DNA of 64,000 nucleotides from Gordionus sp. m RMFG-2023 (GCF_954871325.1 NC_088775.1:3509511-3573510), one strand, 5' to 3'; positions 34,552 through 48,424 are shown, numbered from the stretch's first letter. Notes: generated by a model from the sequence alone, not told the origin. Program-made: numbers and translations.

Positions 34552-36240
34552 TTTTTATAATTTAAAGAAGAAAACTTTTTATGGTTGTTAAAACTTGTAT
34601 TTTTTTTTAAAATGTTTTCAAGGTATAAAAATTTTTATATCCACGCGGCGAAATTATTGATAATAATATTTATAGACCTGCAGGAAGTTTTTCGCCCGGT
34701 TAAGATTTTATTCGGCCCAGCCGGGGTTTTACATTTTCCCGGTACCGCATTTTCTACCCGGATTTATTTTAAAAATGATTTTTGTTCAAGTATTCGCCAT
34801 TGTGCGGATCATTTTTCGGCGAATATGAAATCCATATATAACTTTCCAAATTATATAATCCCCCCCCCCCCCAAGGGAGTGAGTTTTTATCGCACTTTCT
34901 ATTCTTATTGGTCCATGGTAATTACCTTGTTTTCCCGTTCCTCTTGTAATTTAACATAGTCTCGTTTATATAACTGAATTTTGGGACAGATAAAAAGGAG
35001 AGATAAAATGATACCTTATGGATGATAAATTTTTTCTCTTAAAAACGTGTAACATATTTTGAATATTGAGTGTATCTTTGCCACTTTTAATCTGCAATCC
35101 ATACAAATTTAATTACAAATAAAATTTTATGCTGGATCAAGGAAAGGTACATTTCTGATTCTGGCATTCAATATTTTTTCCTGTCTGAACGTTTTAATTA
35201 ATTAATAGGAGACTTTATATATTGTATTTTATTACAAAATTAGGAAAAGAGGAATAACATCGAACATCTAGAAGGAGAATTAATTCGAATACTTTATTTT
35301 GATAGAAATATTTTCCCAAGAATTCAAAAAAAAAAAAAATGGAAATAGGAAATTATAAGTTAACGAATGGTGATATTTTTTTTTCTTCTTACGATGCACA
35401 AATTTTTAAATATTAATTTTAATTTTTTTTATTTTTAAAGAAAATAATGGGAGTTTAAAATATTCAGCTTTAAAACGCGGCCGCCATGCGGGGTATATTT
35501 TTAAAAATATACAGCACACGGATTTTCTTTCTAGTATACTTATTTGCGTTTTAGGTTATCCTCAAATATTTCGTCCGAGCATCCGCTTAGGTTTACTAAC
35601 TTCCTTCGAATTTCCCAAACTACTCCACAGTTTATATAAATGTTTGTCATAAAATATTTATAATACGCCTTCACAGTATTCTTTTTTTCAAGTTGGAAAA
35701 AGCCCAATTGGTAAAAGTGCCAGGTTATGTTTCTAAAATATTTTAAGATAAGTTTTTTTTTATCTTAAGAAGAGAATATAAATAGGAACGGCAATTAGCA
35801 AAAAAAAAATTTTTTTTGATCTAGATTTTTTTGGTAGCAAGATTCCCTTAATACTTGTTTTCATGGATAGCGTGAATTCACGGCGAAATATACAAAAAAT
35901 GAATGTAAAATTATTGTTGTTGTGATAAAATATGTTTAATTTTTATTTAAAATGTTTAATTTTTTTTTTACTGTTCTGAGGCTATATTTTGTTATATATA
36001 AAAAACATACAATTTACTTTCATATTAACAAGAAAAACAAAAAAAAATTAATTATATAAAGATCAATAAATAATATTGATAACATTTACATTTTGACTCG
36101 ATATTTTTAAGAAATGGTAATTTTCACTTTAAAATTGGTATTGTATCGTTATTATAATCATATTTGAGACATCGTTACATTCTTTCGTACTACATAAAAT
36201 AAAATCACTATCGAATATTCTGGTTCTACAAGCTAATACC
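34552..36240. other. Presumed 3' UTR and intergenic region
   Basis: No AATAAA follows the stop closely; the first clear one is near 35117. A GC-richer patch at 34680-34770 (CGCCCGGTTAAG, CGGCCCAGCCGGGG) belongs with the degenerate repeat patches at 21310, 48950 and 60570. A poly-C run is at 34861-34873. The plus frame 34585-34959 is not considered coding. Confidence 0.4.
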
Positions 36241-36296
<56 letters not shown>

Positions 36297-36534
36297 TTCT
36301 TTCTCTTCTCTTCTCTTCTCTTCTCTTCTCTTCTCTTCTCTTCTCTTCTCTTCTCTTCTCTTCTCTTCTCTTCTCTTCTCTTCTCTTCTCTTCTTCTTCT
36401 CTTCTCTTCTCTTCTCTTCTTCTTCTCTTCTCTTCTCTTCTCTTCTCTTCTCTTCTCTTCTCTTCTCTTCTCTTCTCTTCTCTTCTCTTCTCTTCTCTTC
36501 TCTTCTCTTCTCTTCTCTTCACTTCTCTTCTCTT
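36241..36534. repeat. Compound (TTTC)n / (TTCTC)n microsatellite
   Basis: About 60 bp of TTTC passes directly into about 230 bp of TTCTC pentanucleotide repeat with two short phase slips. This is a second long polypyrimidine tract, 4 kb from the first. No coding meaning. Confidence 0.96.
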
Positions 36535-38889
36535 ACAATTGTATTTATAATGGAAATCTGCATGGGACCTTAAATATCATTAAACCCGGCCCAAAATAAG
36601 AAAAAAAAATTTCTTCATATCCCGAACCTAAATTATTTTATAATCCTAGAAACTAAAAAATATCCATCTTTATTGGTCCATTTTCTTAAATTTGTCACTG
36701 ATTTGCGATCTAATGCTAAACTAAACACAAAATTTTTGGCACAATTTAAATATTTTAAATTATTATTATTATTATATGACAAAAAAACTTTAAGCATTAC
36801 TTTTCATCCGTTTTAAGATATTTCCTAAAAAAAATATAGTCGAGAAAAATATTACATGATCATGAATTTATCAAATACTAGCAAAAACGAAATCCCATAT
36901 ATTTAAGATTAGACTTTTTATACATATTCAAAATTTTTAAAAATTATTTCTTCACTTTAAAAAAAAAGGTAGATGAATAATAGACTTAATATTTAATATG
37001 AAAGCTGCACCTAGAAAAATAATTGAATTCAACGTCATGATTTAAAATAAATTATACAGGTTATAGTTAAAATAAAAATTATTACAAATTTTCTCGTAAC
37101 GTAATACTTAATAAATTTTTAGCAATGTATCTTATAGACATGTATACGCGTTTGATTACCAATTAGTTTTTCCCTAAATTGAGGCTAGAAAATTCGTAGC
37201 AGATTTCGTTAAAATAGGAATGAGGTTATAAATAAAATAAATATCAAACTTTTAGTTCCATTCTGGAATGGGAATAGAACCGATGACAAATTGAATCGCA
37301 TGAGCCAACATCAGTATTTTATCCACAAATATATTACGGCATGCTTGAAGATTTGATTTTATAGTATGCACGAGGGTTTGAACATATACTAAAAGAATTT
37401 CTCGAGGTTTAGGCGATATTTTTCTGGCTAAAATATCGAAAAAACAATATACTAATCTTGACTCATCCATAAATTCTTTTATAATGTATGCATAAAATAG
37501 GAAGAGAAACAATTGGTTAAAGAAATTAATATCCAAAAAAAAATAAATAAAGGTCTCACAAGTTTCGCATCGTGATAACTTGGATTCAGCTAAACTCAAG
37601 ATTTCGGACATGTTTCACAATTTTATAAATTTTCAACAATTAGGACACCATCAAAAGAAAAAACAAATTTTTTTTATATATATTCAAATTTTCCTTATTT
37701 ACATATTGTTTTTACAATTTGATATATGAAAATTATATTTTATTTTTTTCTTTAAACTTATATTTTATTAGCAACTTATTAAAAATTTAATATTCTAATT
37801 TTTTTTAGGTAATTACAGTTTGAAATAAGTTGTTTATAATTTATTAGCATTTCACCTATTTGGAAATTTGAAAATGTTCTAAAATCTAATATTTGTATTT
37901 ACAACAAATATCGAAATATATGATTTTAAACTATCCATTCAACCCGTTTAAACCCTGGTTCACCAAAATCCACTGGTTCGGTTAGGGGTTATGGAAATTT
38001 TATAAACGGAATTCAGGTTCGGATCGAATCCCTGATTATACATATACCATTTTTAGAAATCCCATTCTGGATATATTAAATTCTGATTTTAAATTAATAA
38101 TTGTTTAAATATTATTAAGAGGAAAATGTATCGACTAATCAATTTAAAAATTTAAATCTTAATATGAAAGATTAATTTTCATGTAAAATCTTTTAGATAC
38201 CTAATGAAAGCATTGGATACTATATAAAATATATTTTTTAGTTTCTTCCAAATATATTAGAATTATTTTGTATTTTGGCAACAGTACTAATTAATACGTG
38301 CACAAATTGTGAAAACCTTTCTTTATTACAGAGAATAAAACCCTATCTCAAAAGTGGAACGTCAGAAAATAATTCAATTATATCTACCTAGCTTCAATTA
38401 CATTTAATCTCGAATGCTGAGTAAATAATTAAATAATTAATCACTATTTCATTTATAAGGTATATTTTGATTAACTTAAATTATCATATAATGTTTAATC
38501 TTATATTTAATCTTGATTCACATACAGGTTTATATACCAATAGTATATATTAACAATATTAGATAAGCTATTATTTGATATTACAATATTTTTATTGGGG
38601 TTTATCTATGCTCATACAAAATATAAAATCATACATTAATATGAAAAATCATTCATAAAATATTAAAAATCATTCATTAAATATAAAAAATTATTATTAA
38701 ACGATAGAAACTATACATTAAATATCAAAACCCATATATTCAGTGATCAAAACATTACATAAATATAAAAACTATTCATAAAATCTTAAAAATTATACAT
38801 TAAATAATCATATTTTTTTAAAACATTTATTTAATTGTAAAATTAAATTGAATGCTCCGTAGGAAGCAAGGGTTGAAGGTTGTTCCTAT
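36535..38889. other. Gene-free stretch; second copy of a coding-like repeat
   Basis: AT-rich. The minus frame 37611-37252 contains the ILARKISPKP and NLQACRNIF peptides related to the repeat at 31380-31720, so it is treated as repeat-derived and not as a host gene. Simple repeated ATTAAATAT units occur at 38630-38800. Nothing else recognised. Confidence 0.4.
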
Positions 38890-39545
38890 GGTAGGATGAC
38901 TGTGTTTCTATAAGAAATGTCTTTGAGAAAAAACCCGATCAATTTTATCACCATGTCGGATAAATGATTGGCTAAGAAGACTGATATATGATGCTAATTT
39001 TGCAGGCGATCTCAGCCTTCTCCAGATTTTCGGACATCAGGGGGATTGATGTTAACCGCATTTAATATTTGAGGAAATTGTTGGAAGCTTGTGAGATATC
39101 ACTAATGATTCCGGTGGATCAATCTGCTTTGGGATGGTAGCTGAGCAGATTTTACCTAGCTGGACTTGCTCGATTATGCTGGCTTGTAACAGTTGCGACT
39201 AACGAATTTGTTGGCCAGTCATATGGTGACTGCGGGTTGTTGCAACGGTTGATATATACGTGGACTAGAGAGATCCTATTTTTAGCTCGGTGGTTGCTAT
39301 ATTTAGTGAAGGGATTATCCAAATGTGACATATAAAAGCGATGCCGTCTCTATTAGGGCTTGGAGGCAGAGTCTGTCGGACACACCATTTCTTTAATTAG
39401 ACAAGACATTAAGTGGAGGATAAAGGGAGTATTTATAGTGAGATGTCATAATGGTCTTCTATGACGGCACCTCACTCCCTTTCTGGCGTAGAACAGTGCT
39501 GCCTTTGAACCCAGCCCCACAACAACGAGTTACTGGGCTAATCGG
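38890..39545 (+). repeat. Large inverted repeat, left arm
   Basis: About 656 bp matching the complement of 40185-40860 at high identity (for example GGCGATCTCAGCCTTCTCC and CCAGTCATATGGTGACTG). The spacer between the arms (39546-40184) is ordinary AT-rich DNA. The arms are distinctly less AT-rich than the surroundings. Confidence 0.9.
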
Positions 39546-40184
39546 AGACGAGGATCTAATGATTTATTTTTTTCCAAAAAAAAAATTATGTTTGAACTTA
39601 TATATTTCAAACATGGATAATTTAGGTTAATCAATATACATTCATATATTTTAAATTTGAAAAAACTAAGTATCCTTTGGGATTTGAAAATCAAACTAAA
39701 AATATATTTTTCTGAAATTTAAATTGTTTCGTAAAAAAAATGAGTTCATGAAAATTTTTATTAATTTCTTTATTTAAATTTCTCAAATTAAGAAAAAAAT
39801 ATTAACTAGAGTCACGAATGACAGTTAAATGCTTAATCATTTTTTAAAATAATGCCAGCTTTAAGTGGCAAGTAATGTAGTATAGATGTCTCTGGTAGAT
39901 TTAACATATCTGACCAAGTATTTTAATAATTTTCAAAAAATAAACATTATTTATTTAATAAAATATTTAAAAGGACACTATTCGCATTGCAAATACTCTA
40001 AATATAATAGCCTATTTTTTTGAAAATCAATTTTCTAAATAAAATTCGGGATTGTCTTAAATTTTTAACTATAATAAACAATTTTGTTATATTTTAAATA
40101 TTTATTAATTTCGGGTTGGGTTATTGATTCGATAAAAATCAATTTTTAATTTTATAAAATTCTATCTCGCAACTTTGTCAGCTA

Positions 40185-40860
40185 TTAGTCAAGTAACTCG
40201 TTGCTGTGGCGCTGGGTTCAAAGGCAGCACTGCCCAACGCCAGGAAGGGAATGAGGTGCCGTCATAGAAGACTATTATGACATCTTCGAGGCATTCACCC
40301 ACTATAAGTACTCCCTCCATCCTCCACTCAATGTCTTGTCTAATTAAAGAAATGGTGTGTCCGACAGACTCTGCCTCCAAGCCCTAATAGAGACGGCATC
40401 GCTTTTATATGTCACATCTGGATAATCCCTTCACTAAATATAGCAGCCACCGAGCTAAAAATAGGATCTCTCTAGTCCAAGTATATATGAACAGTTGCAA
40501 AAACCCAGTCACCATATGACTGGCCAACAAATTCGTTAGTCGCAACTGTTACAAGCCAGCATAATCGAGCAAGTCCAGCTAGGTAAAATCTGCTCAGCTA
40601 CCATCCCAAAGCAGATTGATCCACCGGAGTCATTAGTGATATCTCACAAGTTTCCAACGATTTCCTTAAATATTAAATGCGTTAACATCAATCCCCCTGA
40701 TGTCCGAAAATCTGGAGAAGGCTGAGATCGCCTGCAAAATTAGCATCATATCAGTCTTCTTAGCCAATCCTTTATCCGACATAGTTATAAAATTGATCGG
40801 GTTTTTCCTCAAAGACATTTCATATAGAAAGGCCATACCCAGCTTTAGCAAACGGGCATG
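40185..40860 (-). repeat. Large inverted repeat, right arm
   Basis: Partner of 38890-39545, slightly longer. Its sequence continues to the right (to 41063) into further coding-like DNA that the left arm lacks, so the right arm looks like the original and the left one the copied segment. Confidence 0.9.
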
Positions 40861-41063
40861 GCAATAACCACGGACCGTTTTTGGTATGTGTATTTAGCTT
40901 GGGGCAGCTTTCTTCCAATAACCACAGAGGACCCCATAGCCTTCTGGTATTCTCTCAGTTTTCTCATTTCCTGAATACGTATGTCAGCATCTGAGTTGAG
41001 ATAATTATTAACATAAAACTTTATATATATCATTTGCCAATTTAATTGATCCATCATTACCAT
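40185..41063 (-). pseudogene. Coding-like fossil of unknown origin
   Basis: Three minus-strand frames with coding character lie in a row (41063-40845, 40851-40666, 40380-40189), including MRKLREYQKAMGSSVV, FITMSDKGLAKKTDMM and DIRGIDVNAFNI. Base composition is unlike the flanks. It is broken at several points and is old. I cannot name the family; an endogenised viral gene or a lost host gene are both possible. No RT, integrase or transposase motif is visible. Confidence 0.5.
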
Positions 41064-44000
41064 TTAATTAACGGTAAAACTTGTCTAATTTAAGCCCAAT
41101 TAGAATTAAGATTTTTAGTAAGCCAAGACAGTGGCTCTAATAATCAAGTCTAGGAATTTAATTGGCATTAAAGATTTTGTCAATTAAAAGTTGACCGAAT
41201 TAACAAAAGCCCAATTAGGCAAGTTATACTGTATATTATACATACTATATATATAAACATGACTTTATTTTTTGACTAATCTGTAATTTGAAAAATCATA
41301 TTTTACTTGAAATGTATTTCATCATTGTTTATAGAACCCTATGACTATGATTCCGCACACTTTTGACTTGAATAATTTGTTTAATATTGAATTGACTTGC
41401 AAAATTGCAATGGAAAAATTGATAAAAATTAAATTCAAATATTTAACTACCAATTTTGGGAATATTATAACATATCGAAATAAATATAAAACAACGTTGA
41501 AAATACATTTCAAAACACATTTTTATTTCAAGGCAATTATTAATATTTATTATTACAAAATAATTTTATTTATATAAAATTTATTACAATAATTATTTAA
41601 ATTGTAACCAAAATATGTTGTTTATTTATAAATGAGTGATTAGATTAGATAATGATACAAATTAATAATTATAAATTTACTGGGAAAATCGTCCTAGTTG
41701 TCTCTACAATCTTAACATTGGAAGCGAGGCTCACAACCTAATTAAAAGTCTTGGTAAAGCCATAAGAATTAAATCAGGTTGCTTAAAAAAGAGGTATACT
41801 TATATCAAAGCATAGAAATTCCAATTATAATATCTAATTTCATATGCATCATCCCAGCCCGAGATCTAGATCTTAACTTCCTTCCCTTCATTATTAATAT
41901 TCTTTATAATTCTTTAAAATTAAGAAATACATGTACCCTAATCACACATTTATAATTATTTATATTATAGCGACCTATTTATTTTGATTACAATTATAAA
42001 TAACTATTTTAATAGACTTTTTATAAATTAAACAATTTATAATAATAAATATGAACAATTGCTATAACAATATTAATTAATTCTTCCTCACTATATTTTC
42101 ATCAACATAACTATCCACTAGGTTATATTTAAATATATATTTGATATAAAATAATAATGAATTACCCTTGATGGTTTTTTGATCCATCTGAATATAGTAT
42201 GTGTAAGGATATATTGGGAATAATTGATTCCCAATAAGTTGGTATTGAACCAAATGAGACGGTTGCTTTAATAAAATTTATAATACAATATTAAATTGCA
42301 AATAATTTACATAGAAGACCAGTGTAAAGTCAAAATTAAACAAATATAAATAGATCACACTTCCTCACCATCCACTAAACATTTAAATATTCTATGTACT
42401 TATGTATGTATAATATTATTATATATGAAAAAAAAACAAATATACTACCTTCAAATTTGTATTTGAAGTTGGTTGGATAGTGTTATGAACACCCTTTCTG
42501 ATCGGATCTTTTGGAATTTATTAAATAAAATTGAATTAATATAAATACTTTATATATATTATCAAATGTATGTCTTTTTAATATATTTATTTCCTGGTCC
42601 AAAAAAGAGTCCCTAGGCTTACCTCGTCCATTTAAATGACGTTAAAACTATTATTTCATATTTTTTCTTGTTCGACCATGAATTGAGGAATTTATACCAT
42701 TTTATTCCAATATATTGACATCTTTCTTTACTTAATAAATGACTTAAACAAATATTAAACTCGAATTTTACCTGTCGCTATAAACCACAATCTCAAAAAA
42801 ATGAGTAACTACTCAATAATATTTTAAAAATATATTTGAATTTAATTTATGATTAATATTACCACAATTGTCTCTATCCATGTTAGGATGTCCTCTATCA
42901 ATGCCTGTACTAAACTTAAATAAATTGGTTAAGTAATTCATTATCATTAAAATTTTAAAAAAATCTTTAACAAAAATAAATAATGATTCTTATTTTTAAC
43001 ATTTATAAGCCTACTTCGATTGTTACATCATTTTTTCTTGCCTTTTACGTCGATTTTATGCTTTTTGTTTGATATGATTTTGCTTGATTTTGTCATTTTG
43101 CGTTGTTTAATAATCTTTTTCAGATTTTTGCAAAGTTTAATCACCCTATGACGTTTGTTTGATAATATTTTAAACAAAAAAAATAGAATAATATACAATT
43201 ATTTATCATATCTTCCTATTAAATAATAATAATGAACTGATTTATAGAACTAACAACAATTTAGAGTCCACGAATCAATGATTTTTGTGTATCGAGTGGC
43301 ACCATTTAATTTAATTGATATTACATAGGGAAGTACAAGAACAAGAAACTTGAATAAACTCTTATTAGAAAAGGAGAATATTATTTGGTTGAGGAGTATG
43401 TAGTTTCATTAGATTAAAATCTTTATAAAAGATTTAACGAGTAAAATTTTAAGAAATGGGGTAGAAAATTTAATATAACGGAGTAAAAAGAGGGAACAGA
43501 GAAAAGGTTGTCATAATGAGAGGAACTGATTCTTTGAATCCTAAAAATTCTAAAAAATCTTGTCAAAAAAATAGAACAAAATGACTATCAGTATCAATAA
43601 AAAAAAATTAATTTTGAAAAATAATAAGAACCTCCGTGAATATTCTTTTTCATATACATAATATCCATGCAATTTATAATTTTAACTCAATAGATTTTTG
43701 TATAAGATACACTTCTTCATTCTAACCATTAAATGATCCATCATATAATCAACTTTTATAAATCCCTTTTTCTTATTTTTAATATGTAATATCCAATATA
43801 ATTTATTTATTGTCCCTGTATTCACATCACACAAATACCATATTATATTTAATATATCTTTCCATAATTTCTATTTTGATTTTAACGTTTTTTTTTTGAA
43901 ATACATAATAAGAAAATGATATCAAATGAAGAAAATCTGACTCTTATTTAATTATATATATTTATTCGCTTTTATTGTAATATAATTATTTTGCTATAAA

Positions 44001-44842
44001 TTGCCTTCTAAGCCAGATATGGGAACTCAATTGGAAGCGGTCGGTTAAGAGTCTGCAAATGGTCACACTTGGGCTAATCTTTTTAAATTATAGCTTTAAA
44101 AAAAATAAAAGGAGTATTTTCAATGAATAATTCAAGCAATGTGAGCCTTGTTTTTCAGTTATGTACATATGAGGTTTCGAAATAGTACTATATATTGGAA
44201 ACAGTGAAATGCTTAACTAAATGTAATATTTATTTGTCAAATGTAGGTCTACCACAAAACTCTTCAAAATTAGACGGAAAAATGGATAGATCCACTACTC
44301 ATGTTCCTTCCCCCTGATACAACTTTAGCTTATTCAGGTCTTGAAACCCATATAAAATTAAAATATTCCCTGCAAAACTTATTTTGATATATAAAGATAT
44401 ATCTATTTTGTAACAAAATAGATATTTTCTATTTTTATTATTTGTAAATATGAATAAATAAAAATTAAAAATTTTATAACAATAAAGCTCTAACTTGTGG
44501 ATTAATATTCATGAAATTAAGTTTTAATATTTTTGATTCATGTTATAATTGGAAATTTTTTAAAAGTTAATTTGAAAGATTGTCTGACATAGTTTTGTGA
44601 TCTTTGAGGTTGTTCATAGATTTTATGATAGCATCTTGTTTTAAGGGAAAAGGAGCAGGTGTGTTTAGTTGTTGAGAAGTTAAAGATTTAATGAGATGTA
44701 TTTTACGATTGAAAATGTTTCTATAATGATCGATAAAAATATTTAGTTGATCTTCTGGATTGTTAATCGTGAGACAACCAATTATTAGATTATTAATTTT
44801 TTTTTGTAAATGTAAAAATAGTTAAATAAAAAAAATTGCTCT
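41064..44842. other. Long gene-free AT-rich region
   Basis: Nearly 3.8 kb without a supported gene. The frames at 41322-41577 on both strands are AT-rich chance ORFs. A dispersed repeat copy lies at its right end (44230-44530). Nothing else recognised. Confidence 0.5.
44230..44530. repeat. Dispersed repeat family D, copy 1
   Basis: Shares ordered segments with 60740-60905 (CAAAATTAG, CCTGATACAA, TTCAGGTCTTGAA, ATATAAAATTAAAAT) and with 49610-49925 and 61500-61770 (GCGGATTAA/GTGGATTAA, ATTCATAAAATTA-like). Diverged, non-coding. Confidence 0.55.
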
Positions 44843-44847
44843 GATTC

Positions 44848-46786
44848 TGTTGCGTTATTCCTTTATCTTATTTTTTGTTTTGTGCATTTGAACTTTTATT
44901 ATTTTTGTTATAATCTAATTTTATTTTATAAACGGCGTAATCTTACTTTTTTATATATTATTTTACTTTTTTATATTTCGTTTTATATTCTAATTTATAT
45001 ATTAGAAAATGTATAAATACCTTAACAAAAGAAAAAGAAGTTAGTTAATAAAATATATTTTTACTGACTCGAACCTCGCACCATATCGTCTCCATCCATA
45101 TTCTTTGCATGGTGCCCTTTGGGTGGTGGACTAGAAAAAGATGACTACCTAATCTGCTGAGATGACCATCTAATCTATGACGATTGTTTAATCCATTGAG
45201 ATGACTCTATTTATATGACTACCTATTGTGTTGATTGCTTAACCTATGGAGATGACTACCTATTATGACTCTACCTTGTGCTTAACCTATGGAGATGACT
45301 ACCTATTATGACTACCTTATCTATTGTGATGTTATGACTACCTTATCTATTGTGACTACCTAAACTACTGAGATGACCAAGAATCAAACCTTAGTACGTT
45401 CTTTCATGCAAAAAGCTTCTTTCTTTATGGTGTCCCGGCTCTGGATGTTGGACTGGAATATAATAGCCAGCACCTAACCTAATGTGACAACCTAGGAAGA
45501 ACTGATATGGAAGTTGAACGATAGGTTATGAATTCTATTTTGTGAGACCAATGATGGTTACTTATTATTCTAATCCACGTAAGAAGTATTATAAATTAAA
45601 ATTTTATGCCAGGATAAAGGCATGTTATAAATTTTTAAAATTACTAAAATGTAAAATCATAATGGATAATATTGATATTTTTTGATTTCTTGAATGATGA
45701 CCAATTGTTGTAAATTAACATAAACCTAAAGATGAATTCTTAAATATAATTAAAAATATTAAAAATCCTAAACAAGAAGATAAAACTTAATTTTAAATAT
45801 GTTAAAATGTAATTTTTAAATCACATGATTGATTCAAATAACCCTTATAAGTAATACTTAATATGATAAAAAGTTTTTGAAATTAAAAGCTTTGAAGACA
45901 AAAAGTTATGTAAAAAAACATTCATTTTAGAAAAATATATTTAAATTATGTGGTGAATTTTCAAAACATCTTATGAAGAATTTTTTTTTTTTTTTGAATT
46001 AAAATTAGGGTGTGAAATTTAAAATTTTATTTAAAGAGAGGGAAATGTGAATAATATATTATTTGCATATTTTAACCTGGGACATAGAAAATAAACAAAA
46101 ATTAATTAAACACTAAAACACGAAAAATTAAACGCTTATAAAATATAAAACGCTAAAAATATAAAACGCCTAAAACGCTAAAAGTATAAAACGCTATGAT
46201 TAACTTAAAAATAATATAAAAATTATTATGATTTATCGTTCCTTATTCTGGATTAAAATTTTATTCCTTATTCCATAAATTATCATTCCTTATTATATAT
46301 TTTATTGTTCCAAAATTCAAAATTTTATTCGTGCATATTATTCATATATTTGATTTGATCAACTATTCCAAATTATATATTCCGATTTATTCCAAATTCC
46401 AATATTCGACTGGATTAATTATGAAATTTGAGAAATGTGATACAACTTGATTACCAAAATTATAAACCACTTGAACAACAAACTCTCTATGACTTCTCCG
46501 ATGAAATTATCAGAAGAGGGAGAATGTTGCGTTATTCCTTTATCTTATTTTTTGTTTTGTGCATTTGAACTTTTATTATTTTTGTTATAATCTAATTTTA
46601 TTTTATAAACGGCGTAACCTTACTTTTTTATATATTATTTTACTTTTTTATATTTCGTTTTATATTCTAATTTATATATTAGAAAATGTATAAATACCTT
46701 AACAAAAGAAAAAGAAGTTAGTTAATAAAATATATTTTTACTGACTCGAACCTCGCACCATATCGTCTCCATCCATATTCTTTGCA
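44848..46786 (+). mobile_element. Short non-autonomous LTR element, young, with target duplication
   Basis: Two 262-bp LTRs (44848-45109 and 46525-46786) start TGTTGCG and end TTTGCA, and differ at about one position. They are bounded by the 5-bp target duplication GATTC (44843-44847, 46787-46791). TGGTGCCCTTTGG follows the left LTR at the primer-site position, and AGAAGAGGGAGAA precedes the right LTR as a polypurine tract. The TGTTG start and purine tract are like Ty1/copia elements. The 1.4-kb interior has no gag or pol, but a degenerate tandem repeat of GATGACTACCTA-type units (45140-45380). It looks structurally whole as a non-autonomous element of the TRIM or small-LARD kind and is recent by LTR similarity. 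Confidence 0.85.
45140..45380 (+). repeat. Degenerate GATGACTACCTA-type tandem repeat inside the LTR element
   Basis: GATGACTACCTA, GAGATGACCA and TATGACTACCTTATC units recur about ten times with variable spacing. Located just behind the primer-binding region of the LTR element; no coding frame. Confidence 0.6.
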
Positions 46787-47034
46787 GATTCATGATTTTG
46801 AATTTGATCTTTCCGAAGTCATCATATGAATATTTTACAATCATTAATGATCTGGTTTACTAAACGATAATTTCTTCCATCATTACAACTCTCAAACGAT
46901 TACTAAATTTTTCATTTGCATAGTGCATTCTTGGATGTTGATGTTATATGTTATTCTCAAAATATTTTATTAAGCGATGATATGACGTGTGATGAGGTAG
47001 TGAGGACATCGGAAAATAATAATATAGATTTAAA

Positions 47035-47620
47035 AAAAAAAGAAGAATGCCATGTGTGTTGAACTAAGATTTGAAACACATGTAAGTTCACTTTTAAGAT
47101 TTCAAATTGAATTTATTATTTGAGGGATAGAACTCGTTCTTAAGCCCTATCCTTATTGAAATTTTTTACCCAATTGAAATTCGAATTTATTCTGGTATGA
47201 TGTCTGGATCTATAATATCATAAACTAATTTTTTATCATATATCTTATAAAATGAATATTAATTATGACTTTTACAAGATTTTCCAAGAAATTTTGAATA
47301 TAAAAAAAGAGAAAAAAACTTGATATTTAATATTTTAACTGATTAGATAAAAAATCAATATAAAACTCGACTCAACATTTAATATTAAATTTAAATAAAT
47401 TAAATTTTCATTTTTTATTGAATTTTAATTAACAATTAAATAGATTAATCAGTATTTACAATAATAATTAAATATATACATTAAATTCAAACGAGCGGTG
47501 GAGCGGCGCTCCTCCACTCCAGCCCTAAAAGGAGCTAGCTCCAGCTACCTCTATCTGAAAAAGTATAGTGGCCGTCCTTAACCACTCTGAAATAATCTAT
47601 TGATATACTAATATTTATAT
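47035..47620 (+). repeat. Dispersed repeat family W, copy 1
   Basis: Diverged copy of 52255-52860 and 55017-55615. All contain AAGAAGAATG, GTGTTGAACTAAGA, a TTGAATTTA/TTTAAATTAA zone, the hairpin-prone GCGGTGGAGCG...CTCCTCCACT and GGAGCTAGCTCC-like blocks, and CTGAATTAATCTATTGATAT or close variants. Non-coding. Copies 2 and 3 are part of the tandem duplication. Confidence 0.75.
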
Positions 47621-48424
47621 CATAATGTAGCACATTTTCTCAATATTGTTGCTTGAATTAGTTCTCTTTTGAGTGTCCCAAATCAACCAGGGAAAAATTA
47701 TAAAAAATAAAAATTTTACACAGCCTACTAATTATAGGAATAATTAATAAATGTCTCAAGAATGTCCTTTTTTAAATTAATATATTTTTTTTGTACATTA
47801 AAAACTGGAATTCTTTATATATTACAGAATTGGGATAAGGATAACAAATTTCCACCAAAACAAGCAACATTATTAGCCTTCATTTTTTTAAAAAGGGAAA
47901 AATTGGTAAAATTTCTTATTATTTGGTTAAAACTATCGGATTTACCGGGATTGACGGAAAATGATATTGTGTCCCTGGGTGTGAAGTGATTCATTCGAGT
48001 AGGAACTCAAATTTGGGTGCGTGGGTTTACCCATGTTATTCGTAATGATAATACTATAAATGATATATCACAAGTTGTCATTCAATGGTCTCAATATTGT
48101 AATAAATGCTTCGAAATACTCTCAAATCATAATTATTTATTATAAATAAATAATATATAAATAAATACTTATTTTTTGATATTTGTATTTTTTGAATTTA
48201 TTTTTAAAAATAACAAAAAATATTTGTATTTCTTAAAATTTTTATTTGATGTTAGGATTGTGTTAATTAAACATTATATTGTGTTATATTTTGTGATTTT
48301 CAATATATATTTTAATGTTTATGTATCACTATTTAAGGCATTATTTTTATAATGTATTTTGTTCAATTGTGACTTGATATTGGACATGATATTAATTTTG
48401 ATTTTAAAAGTTTATTGGTTTATA
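47621..48424. other. Gene-free AT-rich stretch
   Basis: A plus frame at 47762-47989 is AT-rich and lacks recognisable domains; it is not called. Otherwise spacer. Confidence 0.4.

Noticed and set aside
34585-34959. 124-codon plus-strand ORF after the terminal exon
   Set aside because: Phe/Ile-rich chance frame crossing a poly-C run; no domain and no splice logic.
36226-36522. 98-codon Arg/Glu-rich ORF on the minus strand
   Set aside because: Translation of the TTCTC/TTTC microsatellite.
41322-41577. Overlapping ORFs on both strands
   Set aside because: AT-rich chance frames dominated by Ile, Asn, Lys, Tyr and Phe.
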